NCBI GenBank assembly: GCA_030592025.1 | Contig: JAUUZX010000088.1 | Location: 1 to 6,505 of the forward strand | DNA from: a bacterium | Lineage (GTDB): Bacteria > Krumholzibacteriota > Krumholzibacteria > LZORAL124-64-63 | Length of the DNA stretch: 6,505 nt | Direction of reading: 5' to 3' | Program-made: the position numbers and the translations under genes | Notes under the pieces: generated by a model | Databases searched by the model: none | What the model was told of the DNA's origin: nothing | Seen by the model: the letters and a program-made list of their open reading frames with translations, nothing else | Part shown: positions 6,217-6,505 of the stretch, in pieces | Layout of the letters: every line of letters begins with the position of its first letter | Position numbering within the stretch: position 1 is the stretch's first letter

Positions 6217-6226
6217 TGGTGGAGCC
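6217..6226 (-). repeat. Short echo of the tRNA-Ala 3' end (third copy)
   Basis: TGGTGGAGCC, the plus-strand form of the GGCTCCACCA acceptor end, occurs here and again at 6239-6248 and 6441-6450. The first two copies are 22 bp apart. Ten identical bases at such a place are unlikely to be chance, but the copy is too short to prove tRNA origin on its own. Confidence 0.45.
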
Positions 6227-6232
6227 GAGGTT

Positions 6233-6286
6233 TTAAGTTGGTGGAGCCATGGGGGGTCGAACCCCAGACCTCATGACTGCCAGCCA
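6233..6286 (-). repeat. Partial copy of the tRNA-Ala 3' half (tRNA fragment, possible attachment-site core)
   Basis: These 54 bases match 6435-6488 at a constant offset of 202 with four mismatches (at 6250, 6256, 6266 and 6284). The match begins a few bases beyond the CCA end and stops within the 5' strand of the anticodon stem. The copy therefore holds the anticodon loop CTGGCAG, variable loop, T arm, acceptor 3' strand and CCA, but no D arm or 5' acceptor strand, and the bases ahead of the loop (ACTGG) cannot pair with TCATG. It cannot make a working tRNA. The extent, from anticodon loop to just past the 3' end, is typical of the core repeat left by tyrosine-recombinase integration into a tRNA gene. 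Confidence 0.75.
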
Positions 6287-6321
6287 GTGCCCGGAAAGTC
6301 ATTTCACGTAACCCACTCTCA

Positions 6322-6333
6322 TTATTGCAATAA
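6322..6333. repeat. Perfect 12-bp palindrome TTATTGCAATAA
   Basis: TTATTGCAATAA is its own reverse complement and sits in the AT-rich core of the gap between the tRNA and the VTT gene. It could bind a dimeric protein or be part of a minus-strand promoter: AATAAT (-10-like) lies 17 nt behind a poor -35, TTCGGG. No function can be assigned. Confidence 0.5.
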
Positions 6334-6351
6334 ATTTTTTATTCCCGAAAA

Positions 6352-6384
6352 AGTCGCATAGGAGTCGCACAGGAGTCGCCCAGC
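6352..6384. repeat. Three tandem 11-bp repeats (AGTCGCAYAGG type)
   Basis: AGTCGCATAGG (6352-6362), AGTCGCACAGG (6363-6373) and AGTCGCCCAGC (6374-6384) lie head to tail with exact 11-bp period, about one helical turn. The middle unit differs from the first at one base and from the third at two. They lie between the complete tRNA-Ala 3' end and its partial copy. Short direct repeats near an att core are how arm-type integrase or excisionase sites usually look, which is the reading I favour, but a host protein site is equally possible. Confidence 0.65.
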
Positions 6385-6440
6385 CCCCAAATGACGCCGC
6401 GTGCACCTTTTCTAATTTATTTGTTTACAGGGAGTTAAGT

Positions 6441-6505
6441 TGGTGGAGCCAAGGGGGATCGAACCCCTGACCTCATGACTGCCAGTCATGCGCTCTCCCA
6501 GCTGA
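6441..6505 (-). tRNA. tRNA-Ala, anticodon GGC (5' end cut by the window edge)
   Basis: The minus strand folds as a standard tRNA: the end of the D stem with loop AGCTGGGA and GAGC, anticodon stem CATGA/TCATG around the loop CTGGCAG (anticodon GGC, decoding GCC alanine codons), a five-base variable loop AGGTC, T stem AGGGG/CCCCT around TTCGATC, acceptor strand TGGCTCC, discriminator A and an encoded CCA. U70 in the acceptor strand fits the G3-U70 identity pair of alanine tRNAs, although position 3 itself is outside the window. About 11 bases (the 5' acceptor strand, positions 8-9 and the first two D-stem bases) are missing beyond 6505. No terminator follows directly; the first is at 6162-6199. 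Confidence 0.95.

Larger units (their letters stand above)
6287..6440. other. AT-rich spacer between tRNA-Ala and its partial copy, no protein gene
   Basis: These 154 bases hold the 11-bp tandem repeats and the 12-bp palindrome and contain A/T runs (for example TAAATTTTTTATT near 6331-6343) in sharp contrast to the GC-rich genes. No open frame with a believable start and product is seen on either strand. Together with 6161-6286 this makes about 280 bases without a protein gene. The composition fits a leftover of imported DNA. Confidence 0.55.

Noticed and set aside
6233..6286. A second functional tRNA gene
   Set aside because: The anticodon stem cannot pair and neither a D arm nor a 5' acceptor strand is found, so only the 3' half is present.
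6352..6384. CRISPR array
   Set aside because: The 11-bp units are directly adjacent, without spacers, and only three exist.
6334..6400. C-terminal remnant of an integrase gene on the minus strand
   Set aside because: Short open stretches exist through the 11-bp repeats, but no tyrosine-recombinase motif (R..HxxR..Y) can be seen in so short a piece.

Overview
This window looks like a piece of a GC-rich Gram-negative bacterial chromosome. The Gram-negative reading rests on the TolC-type outer-membrane channel and the lipoprotein-like adaptor that follows it. I cannot name the phylum from the sequence alone. All recognisable genes lie on the minus strand, so the biological order runs from the right end (6505) to the left end (1).

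Right end (6505 to 6161): a tRNA-Ala(GGC) gene cut by the window edge is followed by about 280 bases without a protein gene. This stretch is AT-rich in its middle and full of repeats: three tandem 11-bp units, a perfect 12-bp palindrome, a 54-bp partial copy of the 3' half of the tRNA gene, a further 10-bp acceptor-end echo, and a rho-independent terminator. The layout resembles a worn or collapsed tRNA integration site (att core repeat plus arm-like direct repeats) with no element left inside. No integrase gene is visible.

Middle (6160 to 2345): four tightly packed genes form a probable operon with short overlaps or a 4-nt gap. They encode a VTT/TVP38-family membrane protein, a small pRiA4b ORF-3-like protein, a membrane-anchored double-PAS histidine kinase of the HisKA_3 (NarL-type) class, and a ten-helix EamA/DMT transporter. 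No response regulator is present in the window.

Left end (2344 to 1): a short intergenic region with a candidate promoter and an 18-bp imperfect palindrome precedes a TetR-family regulator. After it come a TolC-family outer-membrane efflux protein and the first 30 codons of a lipoprotein-like gene, probably the periplasmic adaptor of the pump. The spacing is 2 nt between tetR and tolC and an ATGA overlap between tolC and the next gene, so this is the start of a self-regulated tripartite efflux operon that continues past the window. The regulator carries an unusual CxxCxxxC cluster in its effector domain, and the start of the tolC-like gene contains a strong nested inverted repeat.

The most unusual signals are the tRNA-proximal repeat cluster, the hairpin in the early tolC-like coding sequence, the cysteine cluster in the TetR regulator, and the grouping of an orphan kinase with VTT, pRiA4-like and EamA genes.
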